Shown here piece after piece: positions 12,901 through 24,758 of a DNA stretch of 64,000 nucleotides (position 1 is its first letter; each line of letters opens with the position of its first letter). The translations under genes were made by a program, and so were the position numbers. The stretch spans positions 7,986,616 through 8,050,615 of the forward strand of contig NC_060959.1 of assembly GCF_910589235.1 (NCBI RefSeq). The letters run 5' to 3'. The stretch is from Vespa crabro. Its lineage: Eukaryota > Arthropoda > Insecta > Hymenoptera > Vespidae. A model generated the notes under the pieces. The model searched no databases. It was given only the letters and a program-made list of their open reading frames with translations, and was not told the origin of the DNA.

Positions 12901-15753
12901 TATATAATATAATGACTGAGTTATTTCTAACTGGTAAAGCAGAGATCTACTATGACTGATTATTATCTTCTTGATCGGTAAAACGAAGAACTACCTTTAC
13001 CGATTATTATTGGATATTGGATATTGGATAAATATTAAATAAATCTCGTTGGATTGAAATATGGATATATAAATAGGCCCGGAATTCGTGTCGTATGTAC
13101 GTCGATTCTTTCTGCATGAAAATTAAGACGCGTCGCGGAAATTATTTATTTGTTTATTAAATTGCAGGTATGGATAATTAGGAAATGTTAATGAATTATA
13201 GAAATATTAATTGTTTATCATATTATATAATATTCTTTTAACATTTGAGCAAAAAGATCAATTTTCAATTATTGTGAATGACAATTATTTGTATATTTAT
13301 ATCTAAAGGCAGAGATTTGGATTTTTTTTTAAAATGAACATGCACTTTCGTGATAAGCATTCGGGAATACATTAAAATTGCTACGCTATTTTAGAGAGTT
13401 TTGAATGTGTCCTAAAAGTACGGAAATTTTTTAAGATAATATTGCGAACATCGCTTATAGAACTGTTGGAATCTATGCAGGTTATTGATTTGAACAAACG
13501 GACATACGCTAACTTTTGTTAGTAAAGTAGATAAGTATATTACAATAGAATAGTTTTTTTGCATCGAATGTGTACGGATTAGAAATTGCATTAACGCATT
13601 ATTTACATATCTTGAGAGGCGTACCAAAAATGTCTTAAATGTTGTAATAAAAATAAATGAAACATTACAGGATGCTTGTGAGAAAAATACGCAAAATAAT
13701 CTTACATATTTTGCTATAAGAAAAGCTATTAAAAATTGATACATGTATATAGATTCGAATTAATTTCATAAAGAATCTCTCATTAATTCATTCAGCAGAA
13801 AAATATGAAAAGTACGTAATATACCCTGCATATCGAATATATCGCATATAGAATTCTTTTTCTTATAAACTTATTTAACTTTTTTTCAACATATTTGACG
13901 ATTGACATATTATATTGATATTTGATGTATCGCGTTATTTCACAAATCGAATGTACTATGCACATTGTTGCTAATTGATTTCGCTAAAGAAAAAAGAGCT
14001 TTCTTTTCTTCACACTCTTAAATATTTTAAATATTAATTGTTAACTGAACAACAACGAAGTATTTTTCGAAGAAAAGAAAGCTGCGAAGAAAAAAAATTC
14101 TTCATTAATTCTAATGAAATCAATTTCGAACAATATGCTATACATACGTCATGTTATTGATACACCTACTAACGTTGATATAATAAACATCGTCATAATA
14201 TCGATAGATTGTATTTTAAAATCTGTAAGTAAATAAATAAGGTACAGGAGAATCACACGAGGCGTTGGCTTGTATTAGCTAACGCTTCATTTATTTGGTC
14301 GAGACTACCAAGGTACTATACAATATTCATTCATATTGCAAATTTCAACGTGAGACACCCAACGTAATCAGATAGCAATTAGGTTAATACGAATTTCATT
14401 CGAAATTCATTCGGGTTTCATTCGAAATGATCAAGAGATTTTAGTCACATTATGACGATGTCTCCGTTGGGATGTCTCTCATTTTTTTTCTTCACTTTAT
14501 CCTTTGGATAAGACACATATGCCCGCTAATAGGTTTATAATTTTGGATAAAATCACTTATAAGTGAGGAATGTTATTTAAAATCCGTTTAAAGATGGTCA
14601 CGGAGAATTTCTCTAAGATTTCATTTTAAAATACGAATAAAGACGTTTTGTTCTTTTTTTCTTTTTCATTTTAACGAGCATAACTAGCATTTAAAAGGCC
14701 CCAGGAAAAATTGTTGCATCGAAAAAATCTAATTTCCTTTTATTCATTTTGTTGTAGTTTCACCATTATTAATTTCTAAGATTATCTTCGGCGAAATCAG
14801 CTCTTTGATATCACGTACTTCCACTTTTGACGTTTTTAATATCAAAATCCGTTCGCGTTTCTTTTCTTTCTTTTTTTTTTTTCATTTTATTGTTTTGGCA
14901 TTTTTCTGTCATGGTTATGCATTGGAACAGCCATTTCAAAGCTTTAAATATAAGTTAAAATTTATGAAAAAGTATAAAAATCGTACGTTTATAAATCGAT
15001 GTGTAGAAAGCTAAAGAATAAATTACGTCGAACTTGATGAAAATTAGAAAAAGCGTTAAAGATATATTTCGATTGATTATAATTAATTAAGAAATAAAGT
15101 ATATGATATATCGATCGATCGATATAATTAAAGTAAAATTTTAAGAAATTCGTCTACCTAAATTTTCATCGGTAATCATGAATCGTGGAAGTTACGTTAG
15201 AGTAAAATATAGTTCCTATATTTTAATAAAGTTATAAGTGTGTGACACGCTATTTGAACGATGTCCGCTGAAAGTTTCGATAATGTCAATTATCGTACTC
15301 TGACGTGGCACGGTTGAAAGACTGGGTAGGTAGGGTAGGTACATACATATTTACAAACGCGTATTGAAATAGTTTTCATAGTATCATTTCCAAGAGACGT
15401 ACCGTTCTATATTTCTATACCAGTGACTATTTTGAAACATTAAAAATCCATGATTTGATTGCCTTTAAGGTTTATACGATACGATCCTGTTTTTATGCTA
15501 TCCCTATTAATGCGTATTGTGAAAAATCACCATTCTTTTTTCTCTTTGTTTTCTTTCTTTTTTTTCATAATATATCGAAATAGTAAGAAAGAGATTCGAA
15601 GATACGATATTATCGGAATTTAATATAGAACGGTCGTCCTCCATAAATGGAACTCATGAAACTCTTTTATACGCTGTACGTTATCGATCGCGGAAGAAAA
15701 TGAAAAAGCTTTTGATAACTTAATGGAAAAGATACGAAAGTAACGTTAAACTC
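6358..15753. other. Gene-poor spacer, 9.4 kb
   Basis: I see no convincing exon. ORFs above 100 codons here lack codon structure or lie in low-complexity DNA. Contents are poly-T/poly-A tracts (7597-7613, 8198-8230, 8546-8568, 10380-10500), TA and CA/GT runs (8342-8362, 9947-9992), GAA repeats (9451-9471) and scattered ATCGAT-rich AT DNA. A coding-like remnant at about 13427-13738 is reported as a finding. The spacer may hold distal regulatory DNA or the upstream region of the serine protease homologue. Confidence 0.55.
9947..9993. repeat. (CA)n/(TA)n compound microsatellite
   Basis: An alternating CA run passes directly into an alternating TA run, preceded by GTGTGTGT and CATACATACA segments from about 9889. 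It is purine-pyrimidine alternating DNA with no coding content. Confidence 0.85.
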
Positions 15754-17238
15754 TCACAATACTGTGTCAAGAGTGTCGAGACTTCGTAATAATTGCTCGT
15801 CCTTAGAACACCATTGCACCAATTCCTCGATAGTTACAACGCCGTCCTTGTTCGCATCCATTAGCTAAAATGTATTAATGCCTTATCATTTCACATTGGC
15901 CTGAAAGAGAAACATAAATCGCGAGTTACACGCATTAATTACGTAACTCACATGGAATATACGATCGACGTGTTCGCGTGCAGCCAAATGCGGCTCGACT
16001 ATTTGCGGTTGAGTATAACGACCCAGCATTTCATAAATGGATCCAACGACGTCCAACATTTCTTCCTTGCTGATTAATCCATCGCCATCTAGATCATATA
16101 ATCCGAAAACCCACTGTAACTTTTCCTCCACCGAACCTCGAGATACTTTTGATAGAATCGTCAGGAACTCCTACGTATCGATGTATAATAAGTCCAATGA
16201 TATTTATTTTTAAAAATTCCTATCTACCTGCATCGAATAATCTCACCTCGAAACTTATTTTACCGGAGTGTTTCCTCTTCATAGTATTGAACACGTAATG
16301 AGCGTACTGACTGGCATCTGCGATCACCGAATTAAGCAAAATAACATTTTGTTATAAATAACATTGTAAGTTTTATGATCTATATGCGCTATGTTGAACA
16401 TTTGAAATTCTCACCTCCCTGTGGAAAAAATTGCGAGAAGATTTGTTTGAAAGCTTCCTCGTCGACCAATCCGGAAGGACACTCTTGCTTAAATCCACGA
16501 TAAATCAATTGTATCTCCTTTCTTGAAAATCTCGTGTTAGCTGCTAAGGTTGCCAATTCCTCGGGCTTGTGACGTCCTCCCAAGGTTAAGGTACCGCCTC
16601 CAGAACCCCCTAAAACGCCCCCGAGTTCTTCAAGTTCTCCCTCTGTAACGTTGTCAAGGGGGGCTTCACTCTTAATACTGCACCACGTGTAAAGGACGCT
16701 CCGATTCTAAGATATCTTCTTGCACTGTATTTTTTACTCAGGAGCAAACAGGGTGGGTTCTTCCTCCTCTCATTTTCTTTTGTTGTTTATTTCTTTTTTA
16801 TTTTTTTCTTTCCTTCTCTTTCTTTTTCTTTTTTTTTTTTTTTTTTTTTTTTACTACCAAGCGTAAAAAAAAGAGTGAAAGAGAGAAAGAGAGAGAGGAG
16901 GAAGTAACGTTTCTACTTACAAAGTGAGTCATTCTTTACGGTGCAACGAGCAGATTCGTACTGATGGCAGTGTATGCACCGTCTGCCACGTATCTATGCT
17001 GCCAAGGATTTCTACCAAAGACAGTGTGATAAAGAGCATCTACTAAAGTATTCGGAGTGTAAATAACAACGGGTGCAATGTATTTACAGAGCGAGTCCGT
17101 ATCGAGTGCGTATTTTGACCCCCTTTCCCTTTCCCGCCCTTACCAACCCCTTATTTTAAATCTATCTAATATCAAAACGACACGCGACATTCTTACGTAT
17201 TTAATTTCTTTTCTTTGATCTCTTTCATATCGAAATTC

Positions 17239-17287
<49 letters not shown>

Positions 17288-18416
17288 GATAATAATATTA
17301 TTCTGATCATATTTTTGAAGATGAAAGAACGCAGAAATTCGATACAGAGAGATAAAAAGAAGAAAGATAACGATGAACTCTTACGCATAAACGTCGTTGC
17401 AAATCTAAAGGTTTTCTTTTCTTTCTAAAATCTATCAAGTATACCTACTGATCTAAGGGGAACTAACTTTTAAATTCGCGCCGTCGAACAAACTCGTAAC
17501 ATATCTTTATAATGGAGTTATATCTATACATGTAATTTTGCTTGATAATTATCATTACCTCCCATTCCATCTTCGTTGTTTATTTATTTAATAACATTAT
17601 GAGTTTGACTCGACGTCATGAAATTTTATAGTACGAAGCAATTACGAGTATTTACATTCGCACAGCATTTAAACTAAAGTTACGTTTGAATCTAAAAAGG
17701 TATGATAATACACACCGCTGTAGTAACAACGAGAATCTACTGACAACAAGACTATTTATCTATGTTATCATCTTTCTAAAAGGGGAGGCATAAAGATAGA
17801 GAAAGACAAAAGAGATAGAGAGAAAGGGATAGAAAGAAGTTCATATTTAAATCCACTAATCCTTTAAATCATAGGTCCTAGACACGATGTTATTCGGTAC
17901 TCTCTACATTCGCATAAGTACGTTCGCCATGCAAGTGTAACATCAATTAATTTTCACATAATATGTCGACATGCCTTTTCGAACTTCTTATATCACGTTA
18001 AGACTACCAACCAAACGACCGAACGAAACGCGCTCAATCGATCTTCCTCGAAGGTCGAATACAACAAAAATGACTCTTAAAGGCTAATCGATTGTGTGTC
18101 CATCGTGCCTCTCATCGCGTCTACTTTTCCGAAATAACTCTTTCACGCAATTCACGTTAACAACATGACGAGATAGGAGCTTCTCAAGTTAATAGATTTC
18201 TTTGATCAATGTTTAATAATTCGACGAACTTTTATATTAATGCATCTCTTAATTTAAGTACATATTAAAAAAAATAAGAATAAAAATATCTTAAGTATAT
18301 ATTGTGCATGTCATATACAAGATTTGCAAAAAGATATAATAATAATTTTCGTGGGATCAGATTATTCAGAATATTAAAGGACTTTGATCTTAATTCGATG
18401 TGATGGGTTAGTTTAA

Positions 18417-18452
<36 letters not shown>

Positions 18453-18659
18453 AAAAAGAAAAAAAAAGAACAAGGTATGAAAAGGAAATATTAAAGTCAT
18501 GATATATATAACAATAAGAAGGATATTTAAAGAAATATCGAAGGTCTAGCGTCAAACGATGATTGCATTAGGGAGGCTCGTTCGTGAGGATTTTCCTTTA
18601 TATAAAGAGTTAATCAATGAAAAAATGGACACGTGTGTTCTCTAAAACGAGAAGAAAAA

Positions 18660-18722
<63 letters not shown>

Positions 18723-19688
18723 AAGCAAGAGAGAGATAGAGCTCCTGATCCCGGGCATCCGGGGTTACCATGACGACGAGTCAGCTCCTATCCCGTGACC
18801 TGCTCACGTTTTTCATCCCACTTAAGTGATCTTTGTGGGAGATCGTTTCACGATCTAAATAAAAATATAAATACGAGAGAAATAATAAAAAAATTCGCGT
18901 GACGTCGGTCGATTCGGCATATCACCTATACTACAACACTCCACCTCCCTCATCTTATTAATATTTCTACTATCGAAAGGGTGGTGTGTTTCTTTTTCTA
19001 ATTTTCTAAAATTCCTAAGTGATTCAACGAAAGAGGGTAAAAGAATATAGGTATATAGAGAGAAGATTCTTTGACATTGACTGTCAAAGAACTTGCATTG
19101 TAAGTTTAAGTGGGTTTATCAAAGAGAATCAGATATAGAGAAAGAGAAAGAGAGAGAAAGAGAGAGAGAGAGGAGAGAGAGAGAATTGATATAGGGATAG
19201 AAGAAGAAGAAGAGGAAGATCTAAGGTGAGATCTTCTACGTCGAAGGAGCCTCGCACCTTGGCGCTGCATCTCCATCGACTCTTGGCGCTGATGCACCTC
19301 GGCGAATTACGTTTGCAGCTAGTAAGAGCGAACGAAGATGAATAAGAAATAAAAGGAGGAAAAAAGGAATGAAGAGAGAGAGAAAGAGAGAGAAAGTGAA
19401 AAAAGAGAGAGAGAGATATATATATTATGTATATATATATATAATGAAAAATAGGAAAAAAGGGAAGGAAAATGCGAATATGGAAAAGCTCGTTTCGTTC
19501 GTTCTCCCTTCGCGGAATAAGAAATCCTCACTCCGCGGCTTCTCGAGGACGATCATCGAGGAGGAGAGACATCGTCGAATGTCCTAGCTGCGATCGCGCA
19601 CCACGCTGATAACGCACCACGGATTACGGACGATCTTGGCCCTGAGATTGGTGAACTTACGTTTCTCGCGGCTCTTACGTGCCTTCAT
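15754..19688 (-). CDS. KChIP: Kv channel-interacting protein (KChIP-type neuronal calcium sensor); N-terminal exons tentative
   Basis: KChIPs are EF-hand subunits of Kv4 channels that control surface expression and inactivation. The core is secure: exons 16677-16415, 16317-16247, 16170-15952 and 15864-15754, stop TGA. Family signatures are YRGFKQECPSGLVDEEAFKQ, FFPQG, SGKISFEEFL and RGSVEEKLQWVFGLYDLDGDG. EF3 (DLDGDGLISKEE) and EF4 (DANKDGVVTIEE) are canonical calcium loops. EF1 is degenerate (CPSG), and the EF2 loop starts with Lys instead of Asp, so two sites should bind calcium. The N-terminus is uncertain. One phase-continuous model adds 17042-16940 (reading DALYHTVFGRNPWQH) and a first exon 19688-19661 (MKARKSREK), for 264 aa. 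A rival uses an ATG at about 16931 (MTHF, strong GTAAGT donor) joined to an exon starting after the TTAG near 16720. Core confidence 0.95; 5' exons about 0.35. Confidence 0.85.
17239..17287. repeat. (ATT)n microsatellite
   Basis: About sixteen uninterrupted ATT/TTA triplets lie upstream of the KChIP core exons, in its intron under the preferred model. A second block of the same motif occurs in the WRN-like exonuclease at 43698-43745. Confidence 0.9.
18419..18450. repeat. Poly-A tract
   Basis: An uninterrupted run of about 30 adenines is followed by broken A-rich sequence to 18469. No adjacent retrotransposon 3' end or target duplication was visible, so I do not call it a retroposon tail. Confidence 0.85.
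18661..18741. repeat. (TG)n-(GA)n compound microsatellite
   Basis: A short TG run (18661-18678) switches to an interrupted GA run. It is followed by a GC-richer block (18742-18830) and a CRE-like TGACGTCG at about 18900, which may be promoter DNA of KChIP; that last point is inference. Confidence 0.75.
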
Positions 19689-19779
19689 TGGCCGTATCCG
19701 GTAGAACGTATGTAGATCGGCGAACCGATCGCTCACCGAAGAGAGAAAGAAAGATAGAGATACGAAGGAAGAGAAAGAA

Positions 19780-19785
<6 letters not shown>

Positions 19786-19834
<49 letters not shown>

Positions 19835-19850
19835 GAGAAAGAGACAAATA
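19786..19850. repeat. (GA)n microsatellite
   Basis: A nearly perfect GA tract of about 45 bp with flanking interrupted GA. It accounts for the serine/leucine-rich ORFs readable on the minus strand here, which are not genes. Confidence 0.9.
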
Positions 19851-20359
19851 GATAACGAAGAGCTCCCTCTTCCTCTCTCGTTAAATAATCGATTATCGTC
19901 TATATCTTTGATAATATTTTGTCGTTCTCTTCTCTTTAATTTCTTTTCCTTTCTTTCTTTCTTTCTTTCTTTTGTTCTCTCCTTCCTTCTTGCAAACAGG
20001 TTCAGGGAATTTATTGTTCGCGAATCGTTCGTCGTGGCCAACCCTCTCGTTCGATCGTCCCCCTCGTTCTCACTTATCTTCTACGGACGCGCGACAACGA
20101 TGCAACACGTCCGCCCTGTTTTCCTCCACTGATGCCTCTCTCTCTCTCGATCCGTTCGACGCACGAATACCAGAAAGCGCAGTCCTACCTCTCGCGCAAG
20201 TCAGTTTCCCTCTTTCTTTAGCACCTCGTTGGGCCAACCCAGTATAGGTCAACATATACATTCATATGTGTTTCATATATGTGATAGCCGCCACACCGAT
20301 GACATACGCTACTTTTCCTTTATTTTTTTATGTTTTTTATTTTTTTCTTTTCTTTTTTC

Positions 20360-20360
<1 letters not shown>

Positions 20361-20391
<31 letters not shown>

Positions 20392-20454
20392 CTTCTTCTT
20401 CTTCTTCTTCTTCTTCTTCTTCTTCTTCTTCTTCTTCTTCTTCTTCTTCTTCTT
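20361..20454. repeat. (TTC)n trinucleotide microsatellite, about 30 copies
   Basis: A long pure TTC array. Its three plus-strand frames read as poly-Ser, poly-Leu and poly-Phe, all artefacts of the repeat. TTC/GAA arrays can form triplex DNA. It lies in the spacer between KChIP and the SAP-like gene. Confidence 0.95.
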
Positions 20455-21245
20455 TCAGTTACATTTTATCCCTTTTATATGTTTTATCCTTGTTCACAAG
20501 AAACTTCGTATATACCTTTTTATCGATAAAGTCGATTTATTGATACATCGAATTTAATAATTCTTTTTCTTATTTTGTTTCTTTTTTATTTTCTTTTCGT
20601 TTATTCTTTTCTTTTTCTTCTTTCTTTCTTTCTTACTTTTTCCAATTCAATATTTGTTATGTCTGACTAATATTAATCGCTTAAGAAAAGATAAAAATTA
20701 AATGGATTTTTCTTTGTATCTATCGAATTAATCCAAAAAAACAAATTGATTTACTCAATTTATTACGAATATATGATGATATTATTAATGGAAAATGAAA
20801 ATAACCGTAATATTTAGTCTCCTTTAATCTTCCCAGATTCAATCAATGAAATAATAAAAATTTTCTTTTGATCCTTATTGAATATCTGAAAAGAAAGCTT
20901 AAAATATATTTTCCTACGTAATAAACTACAATAAACATAAAATATAACGATATATATATTATATCATTGTACGAGAAACTCGATCGATCAACAATACAAA
21001 CGGAGAAAATTTAAATCTCGTTTTCGTCGCATAAACCACGGAAGAAATCGTGAGAGATACGACACATATAAATAAGTATGAGTACTTTCTTCTAAGATAG
21101 GAAATCGAAAATATTCGAGAGAATTGATGCGCGTTTTCCGGTAGCAGACGATTCTTACCAACTATTTGTGTACCTGATACATCCGTAATCCGTAGAAGAT
21201 CGCGCGGTTACATGGCTAAAATCTCTCGAGTCCCGGTATTTGAAA

Positions 21246-22112
21246 ATGAACGGCAACGATATCTCAAGATTGTCATACAAGGAATTGCAAGCATTGGCTG
21301 TGAAATATCGAGTGCCAGGCAACATAAAGGTAATTAGATTATTTTCGACCGATCTCATACATTATCTTGATTTTCTAATACCAAGTAAAAGGGAAGAAAT
21401 TTTTCTTCTCGATATCGATGAGTTTTTTCGCGACGTTTGAAGAAGACCGGTGTAATATTCGATCTTCGATAATTTTCTTGTGACATTAAATCGAGCTTCG
21501 AACGATCAACCGATCGTTTATCCACAGAAAGAGCTGCTTATTAAAATAATAAGGGCCGCAAGAAGCAGAGACAATGGCGAAGTCGATAGATTGTTGAGCG
21601 ATTTAAAACAGACGCGGAAGAAGAGAACACGAAAGATCAAGGCCGAAAAGCTTGGTATAACCTCCACACCGATACAAAGTCCAGATAACGTCATGGCCGA
21701 AGATTATTATCATTCGCAACAACAGCAACAGCAGCAACAACGATCGCCTTATCAATGGGTGAGATTATATCTCTTTCCTTTTGTTTCCCTTTCTTTCTCT
21801 CTTCTTTTCATTCTCCCTGTCGTTCTTTTTTCTTTTTTTTTCTTAAGTGCGCTCGAGTCACGGTCTATCTTTCAACCCTTTACTCAATCGATTATATTAC
21901 GTCGTGATCCTAACGCGATCGATGTTTTTATCGGTCAAGAATATTCCGTTGCTTAAAAGTGATCGTCATATATTCTTTCATTTACCATAGATCGTTCTTC
22001 GTGATCCATATACGTTCGTAATCAACTCTTTTCTATTCAAACATTTATTTATTCATTTTTTCAAGACATTATTTAAAATGTTTCTATATTTATAATTTTA
22101 ATTATTTATAAA

Positions 22113-22147
<35 letters not shown>

Positions 22148-24346
22148 GTTATTATATGCATATTATACATATACATACATGTATACAAAAGAATTAATAA
22201 ATTTTTAATAATCAAATATTTATATTTTTAAAAACAGTAAAATAGAATAAAATTTATGTCCAATGTTCCAAAATTGATGACATTTTCCATCTTGTAGATT
22301 AAATTTATTAGATTTAGAATATTTATATTATTATTTGTTTTTTTGTAGTATTTATAGTATTATTTGTTCTATAATTGTTTGTATTACATTTTTATTAGGT
22401 AGGTGCAGAAGAAGAAATTGTAAGTAGAGAGGATGACAAGATTCCACATTATGAAGAATTTAGGCAATTTTTGTTACGGAAAATACAAAGAGAATTTCAA
22501 ACATATAATACACCTCATAATCCACAACACGAATCGACAATTGTGGATCTAAGAACTACGGCAAGTAGTTCTACTGCACATTCCTTTCCTGTAGATATAG
22601 TTAATTGTTCTAAGCCTAATTTGATAGGTATTAATGAATCGAATTCTTGCATATATCCTTTAACTAATCATATACAGTATCATCACCTACAAAAAGATTC
22701 AAGCAAGAGTACATGTGGATCAATACTTCTTAAAAAGATGTTACAAGCTCCAGTTGGTACAAATTTAGGAGAACTTGCATCACCAGTATTTGGAGATTAT
22801 AGAGTTTGGCCAGTAGAACAATATCATTCGGAAAATATATTAGATAATTCTGATACGTTAACAGCAGAATCAGTGGACAATGATAATGAAGATAATCTTG
22901 TAATCAATACAGATTGTTATGGAGTTTTAAATAATGTTAGGGATGAATATCTTTTACATGATACAAATTTTAAGAATGTACAAGATATCGATCAAATGTC
23001 TAATGTACTAACCGATCAGAATAGTAATCAATACCATTGCAATTATGCAAACAATGATTTAAAACAAAATTATCAAACTTGGACTATTACAAATGTTATG
23101 GATTCTATAGATGAAAGTTATATTGATACGGATATAAGTACTTCAAAAGTACTTCATGCTATTTATCTTGATAATCCAGTAACAAATGCAAATAATGGAA
23201 ATTCAAATTATAGATATCATATTAGTGAAAATGTTTATAATGATAATCCAACAGTACTTAATATTGATTCATCTGAAGATCCTTTGTATTATTCTCCAAC
23301 TATAATGTCCAATGTACAGTCTACTTCTACAGATCAAGCGTACTTGGAAAATCATAATAAATATATAGGGGAAACAAGAGAATATTTCCAGATGACTGGT
23401 TCTGCAGGTAGTATAAATTTCGCATCAGATGTACCTGCACTTAATCAAACATTACCTAACAACATTCCATGCAATTCTGAAGTTACATATCAGTATTCTA
23501 ATTTGCATGACAATCATCAATCATATGTTACGATGTCTCAAAGTTTTGAATCACGACAATCCAATGATCTTGTAACATCGCAAGATATGAATATATGTAA
23601 AGATTCTGTAACAGAGAGAGTACAGTCATGCTCTGATGGTAGGTATGCATTATTTAATAAATCTTAAATAACTTTATAAAAAAATATTGAAATATTACAC
23701 AATTCAGTTATACGTTATATATAAAAGAAACATTAAATAATATAAATTTCACACATTTTTAGGAATGTTAGATCCATTTTGGCCTAAGTGGTCCCACAAA
23801 AAATTATCAGACAATAATCTTGAAAATATTTTGAATTTTAATATATCAAAAAGAATAGATTATACGAAAATAGATCAAACATCTTGTATATATTGTTATA
23901 CTGCGCCAATAGTTACACATAAAGCCGTACTGCCCACCGATGTTTGCTCTCAACAGATAAAGTTAGTCGCAGAACAGAGACACCATTCCTTCTCGCCTTA
24001 CTGGCTTCTTTACAATGATAGCTCTGCCGGTATGCGCATGGCTAATATACAAAGTAACGCCGATGAATGTAGCGCGGAACAAGTATGGATGATTCGCGCT
24101 ACATCGATGTCTAATAACAACAATTCGAATATCAAAGATTCTATAGACGAAAGTGAAGATTCGATAAATGATGTTTGGATGAATGATTACTCGAAGTATC
24201 GTATGCCTTTACAAAAAGATATAAACAGTTGCGAAGTTATAAACGCAGAAGTTTCAGAAAGTTTATTTTCTACCATACACACGGAATCAAACTTAAAAAA
24301 CGAGACTATTTCTACGAGTCAAATGCAAGAGGATATAACCTATTGA
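21246..24346 (+). CDS. Uncharacterised SAP-like-motif, polyQ, Asn/Ser-rich protein
   Basis: Four exons (21246-21329, 21528-21758, 22399-23638, 23763-24346) splice in phase to 712 aa. The ATG at 21246 is the first AUG in frame. Residues about 9-55 (SRLSYKELQALAVKYRVP then KKELLIKIIRAARSRDN) resemble a SAP helix-extension-helix, a nucleic-acid-binding fold. A basic segment KQTRKKRTRKIKAEK (possible nuclear signal) and an eight-Gln run before RSPYQW follow. The large third exon is low in hydrophobics, rich in Asn, Ser and Asp and has no domain I know, so it is probably disordered. The last exon carries DPFWPKWSHKKL and EQRHHSFSPYWLLYNDSS. Its 3' half is richer in G+C than the third exon. I do not recognise the family. 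Nuclear or chromatin function is inference from the SAP-like region only. Confidence 0.82.
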
Positions 24347-24706
24347 ATTATTTATATATAGTGATATGTGTGCCAGTGGTACATTGAATTGTATTATTAT
24401 TACTAAAGAAAATATAACTTTTCACACTTTAGGTCGATTTCTTACAGAATTTCATAACGAATACGACGTATTATATCGTTAGAAAACTCTGCGTTATCCG
24501 TTTATTTACTGAAATAACGAAAAAGATGTTATTTTTAAAACGCCCACAAAATTAAATTGAATGTACTACCTCCGTTGAACGTTGATAAACAAACGAAGAA
24601 ATGAAAAGACTGAAATAATATGATACGTTTAATATACTTTAGGAACAAATTTAAATATATTATCATAATATATATATATATACATACACACATATATAAA
24701 ATTATT

Positions 24707-24758
<52 letters not shown>

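Larger units (their letters stand above)
19689..21245. promoter_or_regulatory. Spacer between the divergent KChIP and SAP-like genes
   Basis: 1.56 kb containing GA and TTC arrays, a moderately GC-rich CpG-containing stretch (about 20000-20230) and AT-rich DNA up to the SAP-like start. It probably holds the promoters of both genes and untranslated 5' exons. I could not assign transcription starts. Confidence 0.4.

Noticed and set aside
20229..20557. Three overlapping long ORFs of poly-Ser, poly-Leu and poly-Phe
   Set aside because: They are the three reading frames of the TTC array and have no real sequence outside it.
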